This document shows positions 1 to 10,655 of a stretch of 64,000 nt of DNA, in pieces. The notes beneath the pieces were generated by a model. The model did not search any database. It had not been told where the DNA came from and saw only the letters and a list, made by a program, of their open reading frames with translations. The stretch's first letter is position 1. Every line of letters starts with the position of its first letter. The translations under genes and the position numbers were made by a program. The DNA comes from Cunninghamia lanceolata (taxonomy: Eukaryota; Streptophyta; Pinopsida; Cupressales; Cupressaceae): assembly GCA_027924645.1 (NCBI GenBank), contig BSBN01001687.1, positions 310,001-374,000 on the forward strand, in the 5' to 3' direction.

Positions 1-598
1 AAGAGAGCGTGCCATTGACAGGTAGAGGCTAAACACAAATCAATGATATGAAATCAAATGATGATGAACATCAATGATATCACCTATATGATGAAACCCT
101 TAGGAGGGTAAATGCTCTTCAACTCATAAGGAGAGATAGATGATAACTTCAAACCTGCAACAACACACACAATGACAATACAAATCTTCTCTAGAATCAC
201 AATGAATGCTTTGAATGCTCTTTACTCTAATGCTTCAAGTTGGCTATCTCTATCTAGGTTCATAATGAATTAAAAAACACAATTATATTTGCTTTCCTGC
301 TAACATTCGTGAAATTGACCAAAAGAGCTAACAAGGAGATACCTTTTTAAAGGTCTTATATCAAAATACAATTAAATATGCCCTGACTAATCAGGGAAGA
401 CTTGGGCGTAGGTACCCAAGTCCAAGGCTCCTTTTTGGTCTGGTGTAAGATAGAATATGGGCCCCTTGTTCCCAATTTACATTGGTTTTAGAGAATTTTA
501 CATCGAGATGAATATTTAGAATGTATAATGTAATCACAAGGACTTAGGAGTTAAACACGGAGGTAAAAACACATGTGGATACTTTTTACTCCATAACA
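1..598 (-). repeat. LARD-A 3' LTR (partial, cut by window edge)
   Basis: Nearly collinear with 9660-10256, with scattered substitutions. On the minus strand the LTR starts TGTTATGGAG at 598. Its far end lies left of the window, so about half of it is missing if it matches the right copy in length. Confidence 0.75.
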
Positions 599-616
599 TT
601 TAGCCCCCACTTTAAT
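599..616 (-). other. LARD-A polypurine tract
   Basis: Read on the minus strand, an A/G-rich run containing GTGGGGGC sits directly before the LTR start TGTTATGG. This is the expected plus-strand priming position and it sets the element's orientation. Confidence 0.55.
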
Positions 617-2566
617 GTGTGTATGATCTTACGATCAGTACATGCATTATAGTATGGTCAAAGCATATCAAACACATCAAACACTAGAGCGAAGACACAC
701 CCTAAGTTCGGAAGACCATTTCTATCCCCCAAGCTTAGGAAAACATAAGAAAACACTTAACAGTCATGCAAAACATGGTGAATACAGTAAGGAAGCATGT
801 AATACATGGAGAAGAAAGTGAAAGACACACAATACGGAGAAGACATGAACATAGTCAAGCAATACATGGGGTATACACGAAGAGAAAACATAATTAAACA
901 AGTATACAACCCTAACTAGGTGATGGGGAGAGCTCATCACTATGCACCGCCATCAAAAGTACACAAAACACATAGCATGGAGGGAGCTCATCGCTACATT
1001 CTACCACAAAACACGTAAAATACACGGCATGGGGGGAGCTCATCTCTATGTGCCACCACTAAAACACACAAGACACATAAGGAAGACACACAAAAAACAC
1101 GTGCAATACATGAGCATCATAGACTATGTCATCGACACACTATATGTCTTAAACAAAGTAGGCACGAGTGATAGGGAGGAGCTCATCGCTACGCTTCACT
1201 ATCTAAGACACACCAAACACACCTGACGGTTGAGCTATGCTACCACAATTGACAAAGACACGCTTAAGGGTGAATAACTCAAGATCCAGACCCACCTCTG
1301 CAAAGGTCTTTTAAAAGGATGTGCAACCCTACCTGCATTGCGTAGATACCTTACATTGAAAAGGAAGCATGTGCTCAAAGTATACAACCCCACTGCATCG
1401 CGGAGATGCCTTACGGTGAAAATGAAGTATACACAAAACAAAAACAAAGTACACAACCCCACCTACATTGCGAAGATGCCTTATGGTGAAAAGGAAGCAT
1501 ACACAAACACACTTTATCAACAATGTCTAAAATATCCAAGCATTTACCACAATATATGCCCCCACCTTAAAGTGGTTGATCCCACTTGTTGGTATCAAAC
1601 ACATTTAAGGTAAAGTTGAAAACATGCAAGGGAACAAGACATTTCACAAAGCCCATGCCCCAAAGTGACATGTGCTCACAATTGCCAATTGTTTCCAACA
1701 AACACATCAATATCATTTGCTAACAGTATATAAACTTTAGTTAGAAAATCTAAGTTAAGATAACAACCAAATCATCTCCAAGAAATTGATACAGAAATAA
1801 GACAACATACCACTTAAGAAACCAAGGCTGCACTTACGAGTTCAGATCTGAGTATATCTGTAAGATCATACTTCAGGTATCTTAGAACTGAGTGTAGCTA
1901 CAAGGTGAGATACAAAACATTCTAAAGTGCCTAGAGGCAAATTTAGAGTATTACAAAGGTTTTCTACAAGAATTTCACAAGAGGACACATGATCACATCA
2001 CAACACAAAGTGATTCTACTAGTCAAGCGTTAGTAACATATTAACCCCATCTTCATATATGGACGAGGTCCATTTTTGTTTTCTTGTTGTAAGGACGCAC
2101 AGTCCTTATCAATATTTATTTGTTATCCTCATCCACCAACTAGTAGAGCCATAGAAGAATGAAAACACGAGAAATGAGAGAGGAGACAAAAGTGATTTGG
2201 GTTTACAACGTGGGAAGATGCCCCCAAAACATCCTCCACAACATTATGCCCCCAAGGCACCACACACAACAATTGAAATAAGAGAGGAGAATAGAAAAAT
2301 AGAGAAACAAATAGAAGTGTCACAATAGAGGAGGTCTCCTTGTATCCTTGACCTTACAAGAGTATCAAGGGTCATCCAAGGAGACCTAAACAACATTTAA
2401 CACAACATGGGGAAACACAACACAACACATAAGAGAAGGCTACCCATGAGAGAAACTCAAAGAGGTGCTACATCAAAGGTGGCCGAATGAGTGAGAAGTA
2501 CTTACCTGCTAGCGGTCGTCTTTGATCTTGATCTTTATAGGTACTGTTAAGGCTTGGTGCTTTGTT
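617..2566 (-). other. LARD-A internal region, 3' part, noncoding
   Basis: About 1.9 kb of A/C-rich sequence on the plus strand without a recognisable protein domain. The short open frames here lie in repetitive DNA and match no family I know. It contains the degenerate repeats at 920-1520. The right end is the Copia-1 insertion site. Confidence 0.6.
920..1520. repeat. Two sets of degenerate tandem repeats in LARD-A
   Basis: First set (about 920-1210): the box GGGAGCTCATC, or a close variant, recurs at roughly 60-70 bp steps, separated by ACACA-rich spacers. After a longer gap a further copy reads GGAGGAGCTCATCGCTACG. Second set (about 1320-1505): three units of about 60-65 bp, each with CAACCC, then CATTGCG or CATCGCG, then GATGCCTTA or GATACCTTA, then GTGAAAA or TTGAAAA. 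No function is evident. Confidence 0.6.
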
Positions 2567-2571
2567 CTTAT

Positions 2572-3000
2572 TATTAGGGTTAGATGGCAAAAGATATCAA
2601 TTAAATGCAAACAAAGATTAAACAGAGGAATGGAAATACATAGAAATAATAACAGCGAGAGACAAGTTTTAACGTGGTTCACCCAAACTTGGGCTACATC
2701 CACCAACTGAGAGTCCAATATTATTATCCAGTAAATCAAACTGATTACAACTAGCAATCCCTGCAACTCAATACCATTGCAAATGCTACAATACAATATC
2801 TCTAAAAAACCCTAACCCTTAGCCACTTTTATCAAGCCTTATGTCGGTTACAAAATAGGGTTTTTTTATGTTGGTCCAAAAAGTTTTTTCAGGGGCTACT
2901 GCCCCCAAATCCCTGCTCAGGGCCTGACCTGACCCCAAACCTTGGCGAGGATACATGGCTAGTGTACAGTACTTTCCTGATCAATCACCACCTACCAACA
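2572..3000 (-). repeat. Copia-1 3' LTR
   Basis: 429 bp. The first plus-strand bases are TATTAGGG, mutated from the family start TGTTAGGG, and it ends CTACCAACA. It carries a GC-rich block (about 2888-2945) that is absent from the element's other LTR, so the two LTRs differ by a deletion or insertion as well as by substitutions. Confidence 0.93.
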
Positions 3001-3011
3001 ATCTCCCACTT
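3001..3011 (-). other. Copia-1 polypurine tract
   Basis: On the minus strand AAGTGGGAGAT abuts the 3' LTR, the usual plant copia PPT. A second near-copy of the surrounding motif lies about 40 bp further in (about 3039-3060). Confidence 0.8.
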
Positions 3012-3136
3012 AGAGACTGATTAGGCTCCAAACCAAACAATCTCCCACTTGGAGACTGATCCTGGATGACACCGCTGCATGTGCAGCTTCCACTGGAAAT
3101 AAGCACCCTGGACTCTGTTGTTCTAATTTTATTGTT

Positions 3137-4891
3137 TCAGTCTTGAAGACCAACTGAAGTTGAAGAGGAGCTCAGCTTCTCTCTTGTCACTACCTTTGTA
3201 AACATATCCACTGGATTTTCATCTATATGTATCTTTTCTAGCCTTAACTGTCCATTATCCAACACCGACCGAATAAAGTGATACCTCAACTGTATGTGTT
3301 TGGTCTTTGAATGCAAGGCAAAATTCTTTGCAAGATCTATGGTACTTTGATTGTCTGTATACAAAGAATTGTTAGCACATGGTTTGCCCAATTCTTCCAT
3401 GAAAGATTGCAGCCATATCATCTCCTTGCTTGCCTCTGTTGCAGCTACATACTCTGCCTCTGTGGTGGATAAATCAACCACCTTTTGCAACTGTGAGATC
3501 CAACTCACTGCTGTCCCACCTACAGTGAAGACATAACCTGTAGTACTCCACCTGGTATCAATATCACCTACCAAATCTAAGTCTACATAACCTGCTAAAT
3601 TAGTATTAGAGCCCCCAAAACATAAGTGTTTATTGGATGTACCTCTCAAATATCTGAGAATCCATTTTACCGCATTCCAATGCTCTAATCTGGGATGACT
3701 CATATACTTGTTGATGAATCCTACAACATGTGCAATATCCGATCTTGTGCATACCATGGCATACATTAAACTTCCTACAGCTGAAGCATATGGTACCTTG
3801 GACATTTTTTCTTCCTCCTCTTGTGTCTTTGGACACATCCCCTTAGTCAATTTCAAATGACTAGGCAAAGGTGTGCTGACAGCTTTTGCATTCTCCATAT
3901 GGAATCTCTTCAACACCTTTTCAACATAAGCAGCCTGAGATAGAGTCAATTTTCTGTTCTTCCTATGTCTGCAAATTTTCATACCAAGGATTTGTTTTGT
4001 TGCCCCCAAATCCTTCATATCAAATGACTGTGCTAACTGCTATTTTAACTCTCTTATGTGATCCATGTTAGACCCAGCTATAAGCATGTCATCAACATAT
4101 AAACATAAAATAATGTAGTTGTCATTATCCAACCTCTTAAAATAAACACAATGGTTAGAATTACACCGGCTATAGCCTTGCTCAGCCATAAAACTATCAA
4201 ATTTCAACTACCATTGCCGAGGTGCTTGTTTCAGGCCATACAAACTCTTCTTCAATCTGCACACTAGTTTCTCCTTACCTTTGACCTCAAATCCTTGGGG
4301 CTGTTCCATGTATATCTCCTCCTCCAAATCACCATGGAGAAAGGTAGTTTTCACATCTATCTGTTCCAAATGCAAATCTTCAGTAGCCACAATACTTAAA
4401 ATAGTACGAATAGAAGTCATTTTGACAACTGGAGAAAATATCTCATCAAAATCAATGCCCCTTTTCTGTGCAAATCCTTTTACAACTAACCTGGCTTTAA
4501 ATCTTTTCTTACCTCCATCTTCCTCTTTCAACCGATAAACCCATTTGTTTGGTAAAGCCTTTTTACCTGCATGCAACTTACATAATTCCCAAGTCTGATT
4601 TTTCAGCAAGGAGTCCATTTCTTCTTTCATTGCAAGCTCCCACTAAACCTGTGTATCCACCTGCATAGCTTCATCATACCCTTCTGGTTCACTAGCATCT
4701 GTTAACAAAATAGAATACAAAGAGGGAGAAAACCTTTCAGGAGGTCTACTTAGCCTTGACTGTCTAACATTCACTGGAGTTTGTGGTATTTCTGGTTGCT
4801 GTTGCAGAGCATGAGGAACCACTGGAACATCACTATTTGGAGTATCATTTAGCACCACATAATCCTTTTCTTTCTTCTCATGCTGCTGCAA
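3137..4891 (-). pseudogene. pol: Copia-1 pol: RT and RNase H region (broken)
   Basis: Reverse transcriptase and RNase H half of copia Pol. The frame shows the linker and RT start ([20 protein letters not shown]), then [13 protein letters not shown], then the YVDD catalytic box, then a long intact RNase H part (3137-4018) with TEAEYVAATEASKE and KTKHIQLRYHFIR, the typical copia C-terminus. Stops interrupt it at several codons. Several of them correspond to CAG in Copia-2 or K, for example QVQW and KDQLQQ. All pieces from 5740 down to 3137 share one frame, so point mutations rather than indels killed this half. The product would have copied element RNA into DNA in virus-like particles. Confidence 0.92.
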
Positions 4892-6371
4892 CTAATCTTT
4901 GTACAACACCTTCTCATTGAATATAACATCCCTACTTCTCTCAATTTTCTGATTTTCAAAATCCCAAAGCCTATAACCAAATTCATCAATGCCATATCCA
5001 ACAAAGGTACACTTTTTTGATTTTGCATCCAACTTGGTTCTATTTTTAGAATCTACATGTGCAAATGCTTCACATCTGAAGGTTTTGAGAAAATAATAAC
5101 TCACCTTCTTACCTGTCCATGCTTCCTCTGGAATACCACAACCCAAAGGAACTGAAGGACCTCTATTAATTAAATATACAGCAGTGTTGACAACCTCTAC
5201 CCACATGTTTAAAGGCAGCCCAACATGCAATCTCATGGTCCTTGCATGCTCCATTATTGTCCTATTCATGCGTTCAGTAACTCCATTTTCCTGTGGAGTC
5301 CCTGGAACCGTTTTCTGCCTACGAATTCCATTAAAGGAATAATAGTCCTCAAATTCTTTACTGCAATACTCACCACCATTATCAGATTTGAGACATTTTA
5401 ATCTTTTACCCATCTCATTCTCAACCAAGCTTCTTTATTTCTTAAATGTTTCAAATACATTAGATTTCTGCCTAAGGAAATAAATCCATACCTTCCTAGT
5501 TGCATCATCTATGAATGTAACATAATATCAAGAGCCACCAAGAGAAGATAACTGAGCTGGTCCCCATACATCTGTATGCACAAGCTCCAACTTTTCATTT
5601 TTCTTTTGCTTCCCATCCTTGAGAAAACTAACTCTCTTTTGTTTTCCATATACACAACTTTCACATAAATCCATATTAATACATTTCAGACCTAGTAAAA
5701 CTTTCTTAGAATGAAGTACCTTCATACCTTTTTCACTCATATGCCCAAGTCTGTTATGCCATAGTGTTGTCTTAGAACCTGCAACAATTGTTTCAGTCTC
5801 TTCTTGCGAACCTGCAGCAATTGTTCCTGAACCTGTTTTTTTTTTTCTCTACAACAACTAAAGTAGAAGGAACAGTATGACCTATACAAAGATATAAGGT
5901 GCCTACTTTCACACCTTTTGCTAATATTAAGGCACCTTTTGAAACCTTCCAATTTTTATCAGTAAATGTAACAATGCAACCTTCTTCAGCTAGCTACCCC
6001 ACTGAAATTAAATTCCTACTGAGCCTTGGAACGTGCCTTACCTCTTGTAGTAGCCAATGATTCCCATTCTATAACTTAATTTTAATTCTTCCCTTTCCAA
6101 CAATTTGACAGGGTTCATTATCTCCCAAATAAACCAGCCCAAAATCCCCTTGGACATAATCAAGAAAATAACTTCTATGGGGCGTAGTATGAAATGAGGC
6201 CCCTAAATCTAAAACCTATGAATCATCAACATTATCTAGGGAAAGAATTAAAGCATCATCTTCAGATTTATTACTTACCACATTTGCCTCCTTATTTCCT
6301 TCTTGTTTGTCTCCTTCTTTATTCTTCTGAGACCAACAATATTTCTTTAGATGACCTAGTTTCCCATAGTA
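4892..6371 (-). pseudogene. pol: Copia-1 pol: protease and integrase region (broken)
   Basis: The protease region aligns with the intact-looking Copia-2 copy, but its active-site segment is damaged: the W before the catalytic motif is a stop, and DSG reads as DLG. The integrase keeps the zinc-binding part (HNRLGHMSEKGM and CESCVYGK), the second catalytic Asp (SDNGGEY) and the Glu motif (PQENGVTERMNRT). A frame change in the 11-T run near 5836-5846 separates the protease and integrase frames. Stops include TGG to TAA (in FKKWRSL) and a stop in GGSRYYV. Confidence 0.88.
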
Positions 6372-7091
6372 CTAGCAATCCTTCTGTCCTCTGGTTTGGG
6401 ACCTCTTATCCTTTGATTTTCCTTGTGACTTCCCATGACCTCTAGAACCTTTTCCTCTCTCTTTTGATCTGCCCCTTCTTTCTGCATTCAAAACACTACT
6501 TGATGTGGATCCACCTAAGCTTTTCCTACGAATCTCCTCACTCAGAATAACACCAATAACATCATCAAATTTCAAGGTATTTGAATCAGAAATAGAGTTA
6601 CTAACCGCCATTACCAAACTATTCCAGCTTTCAGGCAAAGAACATAATATCAAGAGAGCTCTAACTTCTTCATCAAATTTTATATTTACAGAAGTCAATT
6701 ACCTGACAATCGTATTAAATTCATTTAAATGATCTGTCACAGATCCACCTTCAACCATTTTCAAATTAAACAAATGCTTCATGAGAAATACCTTATTTGA
6801 GGCTGAGGGTTTTTCATACAATTTAGCCAAAGCTTTCATTAGACCATCTGTTGTCTTCACTTCCGTTATATTGAATGCCACCGATGGTGCCCGACACAAC
6901 TGAATGGTTCCCAGTCCCTTTCTGTCAAGAAGATTCCAATCCTCATCAGTCATTGTTGCCAGTTTCTTGGCTACTCCTTCCAACGACATCCATAAATCCT
7001 TTTGATAGAGGTAATCCTCCATCTACATCTTCCATAACTGATAGTTCTACCCATTGAATTTATCAACCTTCAATTTACCCTCGTCCTCCAT
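6372..7091 (-). pseudogene. gag: Copia-1 gag (broken)
   Basis: Gag of the UBN2 type seen in copia elements: a start like MEDEGKLKVDKFNG, then DEDWNLLDRKGLGTIQL, then LMKALAKLYEKPSASNKVFLM, then LLILCSLPESWNSLV. The chosen ATG (minus strand, 7091) matches the start position in Copia-2 and K. At least four stops interrupt it; two near the start are CAG to TAG. The zinc knuckle just after 6372 is lost: its second codon is a stop (TGG to TAG) and its Cys residues are altered. Confidence 0.9.
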
Positions 7092-7158
7092 TGCTCCCAC
7101 TCAAACGTGAGACTCCCACTCAACCGTGAGACCTTCCTGCAGACGATAATCACAACCC

Positions 7159-7170
7159 GCTCTGATACCA
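7159..7170 (-). other. Copia-1 primer-binding site
   Basis: Minus strand TGGTATCAGAGC, complementary to the 3' end of plant initiator tRNA-Met, two bases inside the 5' LTR. Confidence 0.93.
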
Positions 7171-7172
7171 CT

Positions 7173-7504
7173 TGTTAGGGTTAGCCGGTAGAAGATATCA
7201 ATTAAATGCAAATAAAGATTAAACAGAGGAATGGAAATACATAGAAATAATAACAGCGAGAGACAAGTTTTAACGTGGTTCACCCAAACTTGAGCTACAT
7301 CCACCAATAGAGAGTCCAATATTATTATCCAGTAAATCAAACTGATTACAACCAGCAATCCCTGCAACTCAATACCGTTGCAAATGCTACAATACAATAT
7401 CTCTAAAAAACCCTAACCCTTAGTCTCTTTTATCAAGCCTTATGTCGGTACATGATACATGGCTAGTGTACAGTACTTTCCTGATCAGTCGCCACCTACC
7501 AACA
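7173..7504 (-). repeat. Copia-1 5' LTR
   Basis: 332 bp, TGTTAGGG to CTACCAACA on the plus strand. About 100 bp shorter than its partner because the stretch that includes the GC-rich block is missing. Confidence 0.93.
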
Positions 7505-7587
7505 CTTATTTCCCTTCTAGTCATGTTAGTTGTGTTGTCCACATTTTTTAGTATTTGTGAAGAGGAATCCGTAGGATTTTGTGATGG

Positions 7588-8322
7588 TTAGATTTGATCT
7601 TGAAGGTTTTCTCCTGATTCATGTAAGGATGGTGGAGGAGGAACCTTCAAAATTCCCTTTTCTTTTAGTTGAGGTGGTGTTGGAGCACCTTGAACCTTAG
7701 GAACATTATTTTCATTTTGATTAGGCTCAACTTCCATCCCTAAAGGATTTAATATGAGAGACCTTTCTTCATCCACTAATGCTTCTTCTTTTGTAGGGAG
7801 AACATTGGAACGAAGGGAAGGTAAAGTGTTGTTAATAGAATTGTTGATTATTACACATTTACTGATGTCTAAGGGTGTTGAACATGCATCCAAAGGAGAA
7901 ATATCTATTGTCTTTGCATTCTTAGAGATATTTAAATATTTGATCAAAGGTAGGAGATCCATAGGATGAGCCTCATGTATGATGTTGATGATAAGAGATT
8001 TAAGACTAGTAGATGAACATCCATTATCAATTGATTGAGGATCATTTTTAAGAGAAGGCTCTTCATCCTCTAATGCTTCATCTTGTAAAGGGAGAGCATT
8101 GGAATGAAGAGATGGTAGGGTGTTGTTAAGGAATGTATTAATGATTTCATCTTTTTGTGCCAAAATATCCTCACAAGTGGGGACCATTTTGGGAGAGGGA
8201 TCCAAATCATTGGACGAGGTAGACAAGGCTATGTAAGATTCATATGTCTTAGAGATGATGTCCATGATATCATCATGAAATGTAGTAGAAGAAAAAGTAG
8301 TATCATCACCATCACCTTTCAA
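7588..8322 (-). CDS. Uncharacterised 244-codon frame of LARD-A
   Basis: An uninterrupted frame starting at ATG 8322, about 680 bp downstream of the 5' LTR, where gag would normally start. I recognise no domain. The predicted protein is acidic and rich in Ser, Asn and Leu. It carries an internal repeat: a segment beginning NNTLPSLHSNALP (about residues 66-90) returns as NNTLPSLRSNVLP (about residues 167-191), each followed by an acidic EEAL/DEAL stretch. The C-terminus is Pro-rich (PPPPSLHES). No zinc knuckle, protease or RT motif is present. It may be a non-autonomous element's own protein, a captured host fragment, or an open frame by chance. Its length without stops among heavily mutated neighbours is notable. 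The Copia-1 insertion lies 79 bp beyond its stop. Confidence 0.45.
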   Translation of the reverse strand: MKGDGDDTTFSSTTFHDDIMDIISKTYESYIALSTSSNDLDPSPKMVPTCEDILAQKDEIINTFLNNTLPSLHSNALPLQDEALEDEEPSLKNDPQSIDNGCSSTSLKSLIINIIHEAHPMDLLPLIKYLNISKNAKTIDISPLDACSTPLDISKCVIINNSINNTLPSLRSNVLPTKEEALVDEERSLILNPLGMEVEPNQNENNVPKVQGAPTPPQLKEKGILKVPPPPSLHESGENLQDQI

Positions 8323-9001
8323 AATCTATGATGTATGCAAATAAAGCTTCCAAAGATGAATAACAAGAAGCATCCATGATGAAATATCTTTTCTTTAATA
8401 TGAGAGTATGCAATGGAATAGTATTCTAAGATCAGATTTGAAATATTTATGATGGCAGCAAAATCTGAAATAAGATTTTGACTACAATCCTTAGATTTGG
8501 AATTTGACTAGGTTCTAGGAAAAATGCAAAATTTTCAACAAAAACCCTAGCAAATGAGATCTTCAAATGCAAGATACAACACCAATAAATGGTTAATCAC
8601 TGTAATATGGATCAAATTTGATGTAAATCTTTCAATTGCACTCTATAACATATTTAATGAAAGCAATGCAAAACTATGCCTTTTGTTAGCCTAAAATGCT
8701 TGATTTTTTCACTTGTTTTCAATGCAAAATATACAAAAGATATCCTAAATGGTGAGGATGATAAGGTAAAGTAGCTTAAAACCCTTTAATAAATCCAAAA
8801 ATGCAACAAGATTTGCCACAACATGCCAATCTTGAAACCCTAATGCAAGATTTTTACTAAAAATGCAAGCTAAATATGCACTTTTTCAAGATGATGCAAG
8901 ATTTTGAATTGAATATTGATAAATATGCAATGAAATCAATGCAAGATCTGATTTAAATAATCAAAAAGATGCAAATGATTGAAGCTACAGGTTCACCAAA
9001 A
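8323..9001 (-). other. LARD-A leader between 5' LTR and ORF
   Basis: AT-rich, with no coding trace. In the element's direction it starts right after the LTR end ATATAACA. A possible primer site TTTTGGTGAACC (plus positions about 8990-9001) follows; it is not the initiator-Met type used by most other elements here. Confidence 0.45.
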
Positions 9002-10256
9002 TGTTATATATGAAAAAAATGAATGATAAGACTAGCATGCACACTAGATCAAACCCTCTTTCACAATAACATTAAAGGACAAGACTGAGCCAAATCACTA
9101 CCAAATGGAGGACTCAACTACAAATCTTGTACTCTTGTTTGCTATGGAAATATTTGATTTAATCAACCCTTTTTATCCAACCTTGTCAATGATGCACAAA
9201 ACCCTAGTTCTATGAAGATATGATAATAACATAAGATGTACAATAGATATCTAGAAAATAAATACATAGGAGTGATTAGGAAGATGTTAGAACTTGTGTC
9301 CCAAAAGCAAGAATGTTAGAGGACTATTTCGAGGGCACCCACGTCCTGTAAGTTGGAACCTTTAGAAGTTGTAAACTGGAGAAATGCTACAAAGACTACC
9401 CTGATGCTAGATCTGAAGTCTGTTAAGGTAGAAGGACTGTTTCAAAAGTGCCCAAGTCCTGTACAGAGGAATATTTCTGAAATACTGTTGGATCCCAAAA
9501 CCCTAATTCTTGCTTAGCCTTCCTGTACCTTCATTTCTTGAATCTCGCACATGTAACCTACACACAAGAAGAAGAGAAGGGGTTTGGGGGTTAAGGTGTT
9601 TAGGGACTTGCCTCAGTCAAATCCCAGGATAGCATTCAAACTTTCCAACACCGTTGATAAAGAGAGCGTGCCCTTGCAGGGAAGAGGCTAAACACAAATC
9701 AATCAGATGAAATCAAATGATGATGAACAACAATGATATCACCTATATGATGAAACCCTTAGGAGGATGAATGCTCCTTAACTCATAAGGAGATTTAGAT
9801 GATAACTTCAAACCTGCAACAACATACACAACGATAATACAAATCTACTCTAGAATCACAATGAATGCTTTGAATGCTCTTTACTGCAATGCTTCAAGTT
9901 GTCTATCTCTATCTAGGTTTATAATGAATTAAAAATCACACTTATATATGCTTTCCCACTAACATTCATGAAATTGACCAAAAGAGCCGACGAGGAGAAA
10001 ACTTTTTAAAGGTCTTATGCTGACATACAATTAAATCTATCTTGACCAATCAAGGAAGACTTGGGCACAAGTGTCCAAGTCCCAAGGTTCCTTTTTGGTT
10101 TGGGGCAAGATAGAATATGGGAACCTTATTCCTAATTTACATTGGGTTTGGGGGATTTTGCATCGAAATGAATATTTAGAATGTATAATGTAATCACAGG
10201 GACCTATGATCTAAACAAGGAGCTAAAAAGACATATGGACATTTTTTACTCCATAA
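9002..10256 (-). repeat. LARD-A 5' LTR
   Basis: The part from 9660 to 10256 matches 1-598. The outer limit at 9002 is inferred from TGTTATAT, which with ...CATAACA at the other end gives the expected short inverted termini. Only the right 600 bp can be confirmed, because the partner LTR leaves the window. The last two bases differ from the left copy (CCATAATG versus CCATAACA). Confidence 0.6.
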
Positions 10257-10655
10257 TGGAGACAAATGAACAAGATAGTCAAAGACCACACTGAAGAGTT
10301 TTAAAAAGTTATCATTAGAGAAGGTCACACAAAGGCTAATAAAGAGAAGTTAGCCAGGTATATCAATGGATTGAAACCCATTATCCAAGAAGAATTAAGC
10401 TTGATCAGGTTGACAACTATTGAAGATGCATATCAGTTTGCAATGAAGGTAGAAGAAAGTTGAATAGAAAATTTGAGAATAAACAAAGAGAAATCTAGGT
10501 TGTGGTGGAAGAACTAGTGGAAGATCATATGGGGGTCATGGACAACAAGATGAACAAAACAAAATTGAAGATGTAGGCACCGGTCAAAATAACAAAGGTG
10601 AAAATGTATACCACCATTGAGGAAAAAATGATGGGTACTGAAGAGGAAGAGGTAG
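10257..10655 (+). pseudogene. gag: Chromovirus E gag fragment, left of the B insertion
   Basis: The capsid-region signature EGHTKANKEKLARYINGLKP, then QEELSLIRLTTIEDAYQFAM, matches the gags of elements B and F in this window. It contains stops (for example one directly after HTEEF). It begins exactly where LARD-A ends and stops at the GGTAG target site of element B. The frame resumes at 18639 with the zinc-knuckle region, so this is the upstream half of the E gag. The rest of gag and the 5' LTR should lie beyond the left edge of the window. Confidence 0.85.

Larger units (their letters stand above)
2572..7504 (-). mobile_element. Copia-1: LTR retrotransposon (Tnt1-like Ty1/copia)
   Basis: Two LTRs (2572-3000 and 7173-7504) flank a gag-pol region on the minus strand in copia order: Gag, zinc knuckle, protease, integrase, RT, RNase H. 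The TSD CTTAT lies at 2567-2571 and again at 7505-7509. The minus-strand PBS and PPT are in their expected places. The coding region has a dozen or more in-frame stops and one frameshift in a poly-T run near 5840, so it is dead. It is inserted in the internal region of LARD-A. It is the same family as Copia-2 (27706-32684) and Copia-K (60612 onward). Confidence 0.95.
1..10256 (-). mobile_element. LARD-A: large non-autonomous LTR element
   Basis: The sequence at 1-598 recurs at about 9660-10256 in the same orientation, as the two LTRs of one element would. A polypurine-like tract abuts the left copy on the minus strand, so the left copy is the 3' LTR and the element reads right to left. Its internal part has no recognisable gag, protease, RT or integrase. 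It holds one long open frame (7588-8322) and repetitive noncoding DNA, as in a large retrotransposon derivative (LARD). Copia-1 is inserted in the middle. The left LTR runs out of the window, so the TSD cannot be checked. On the right the element abuts a chromovirus gag fragment, which suggests insertion into element E. Confidence 0.7.

Noticed and set aside
920..1520. CRISPR-like array
   Set aside because: The repeats are imperfect throughout, with no constant repeat and unique spacer pattern, and the surroundings are a plant retroelement.
1235..1613. Overlapping open frames on both strands in LARD-A
   Set aside because: They arise from the tandem repeat, which is poor in stops in several frames. 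No domain or conserved frame is visible.
3137..4018. RNase H frames of Copia-1 and Copia-2 as two host paralogues
   Set aside because: Each ends near a copia polypurine tract and LTR and contains the standard copia RNase H motifs.
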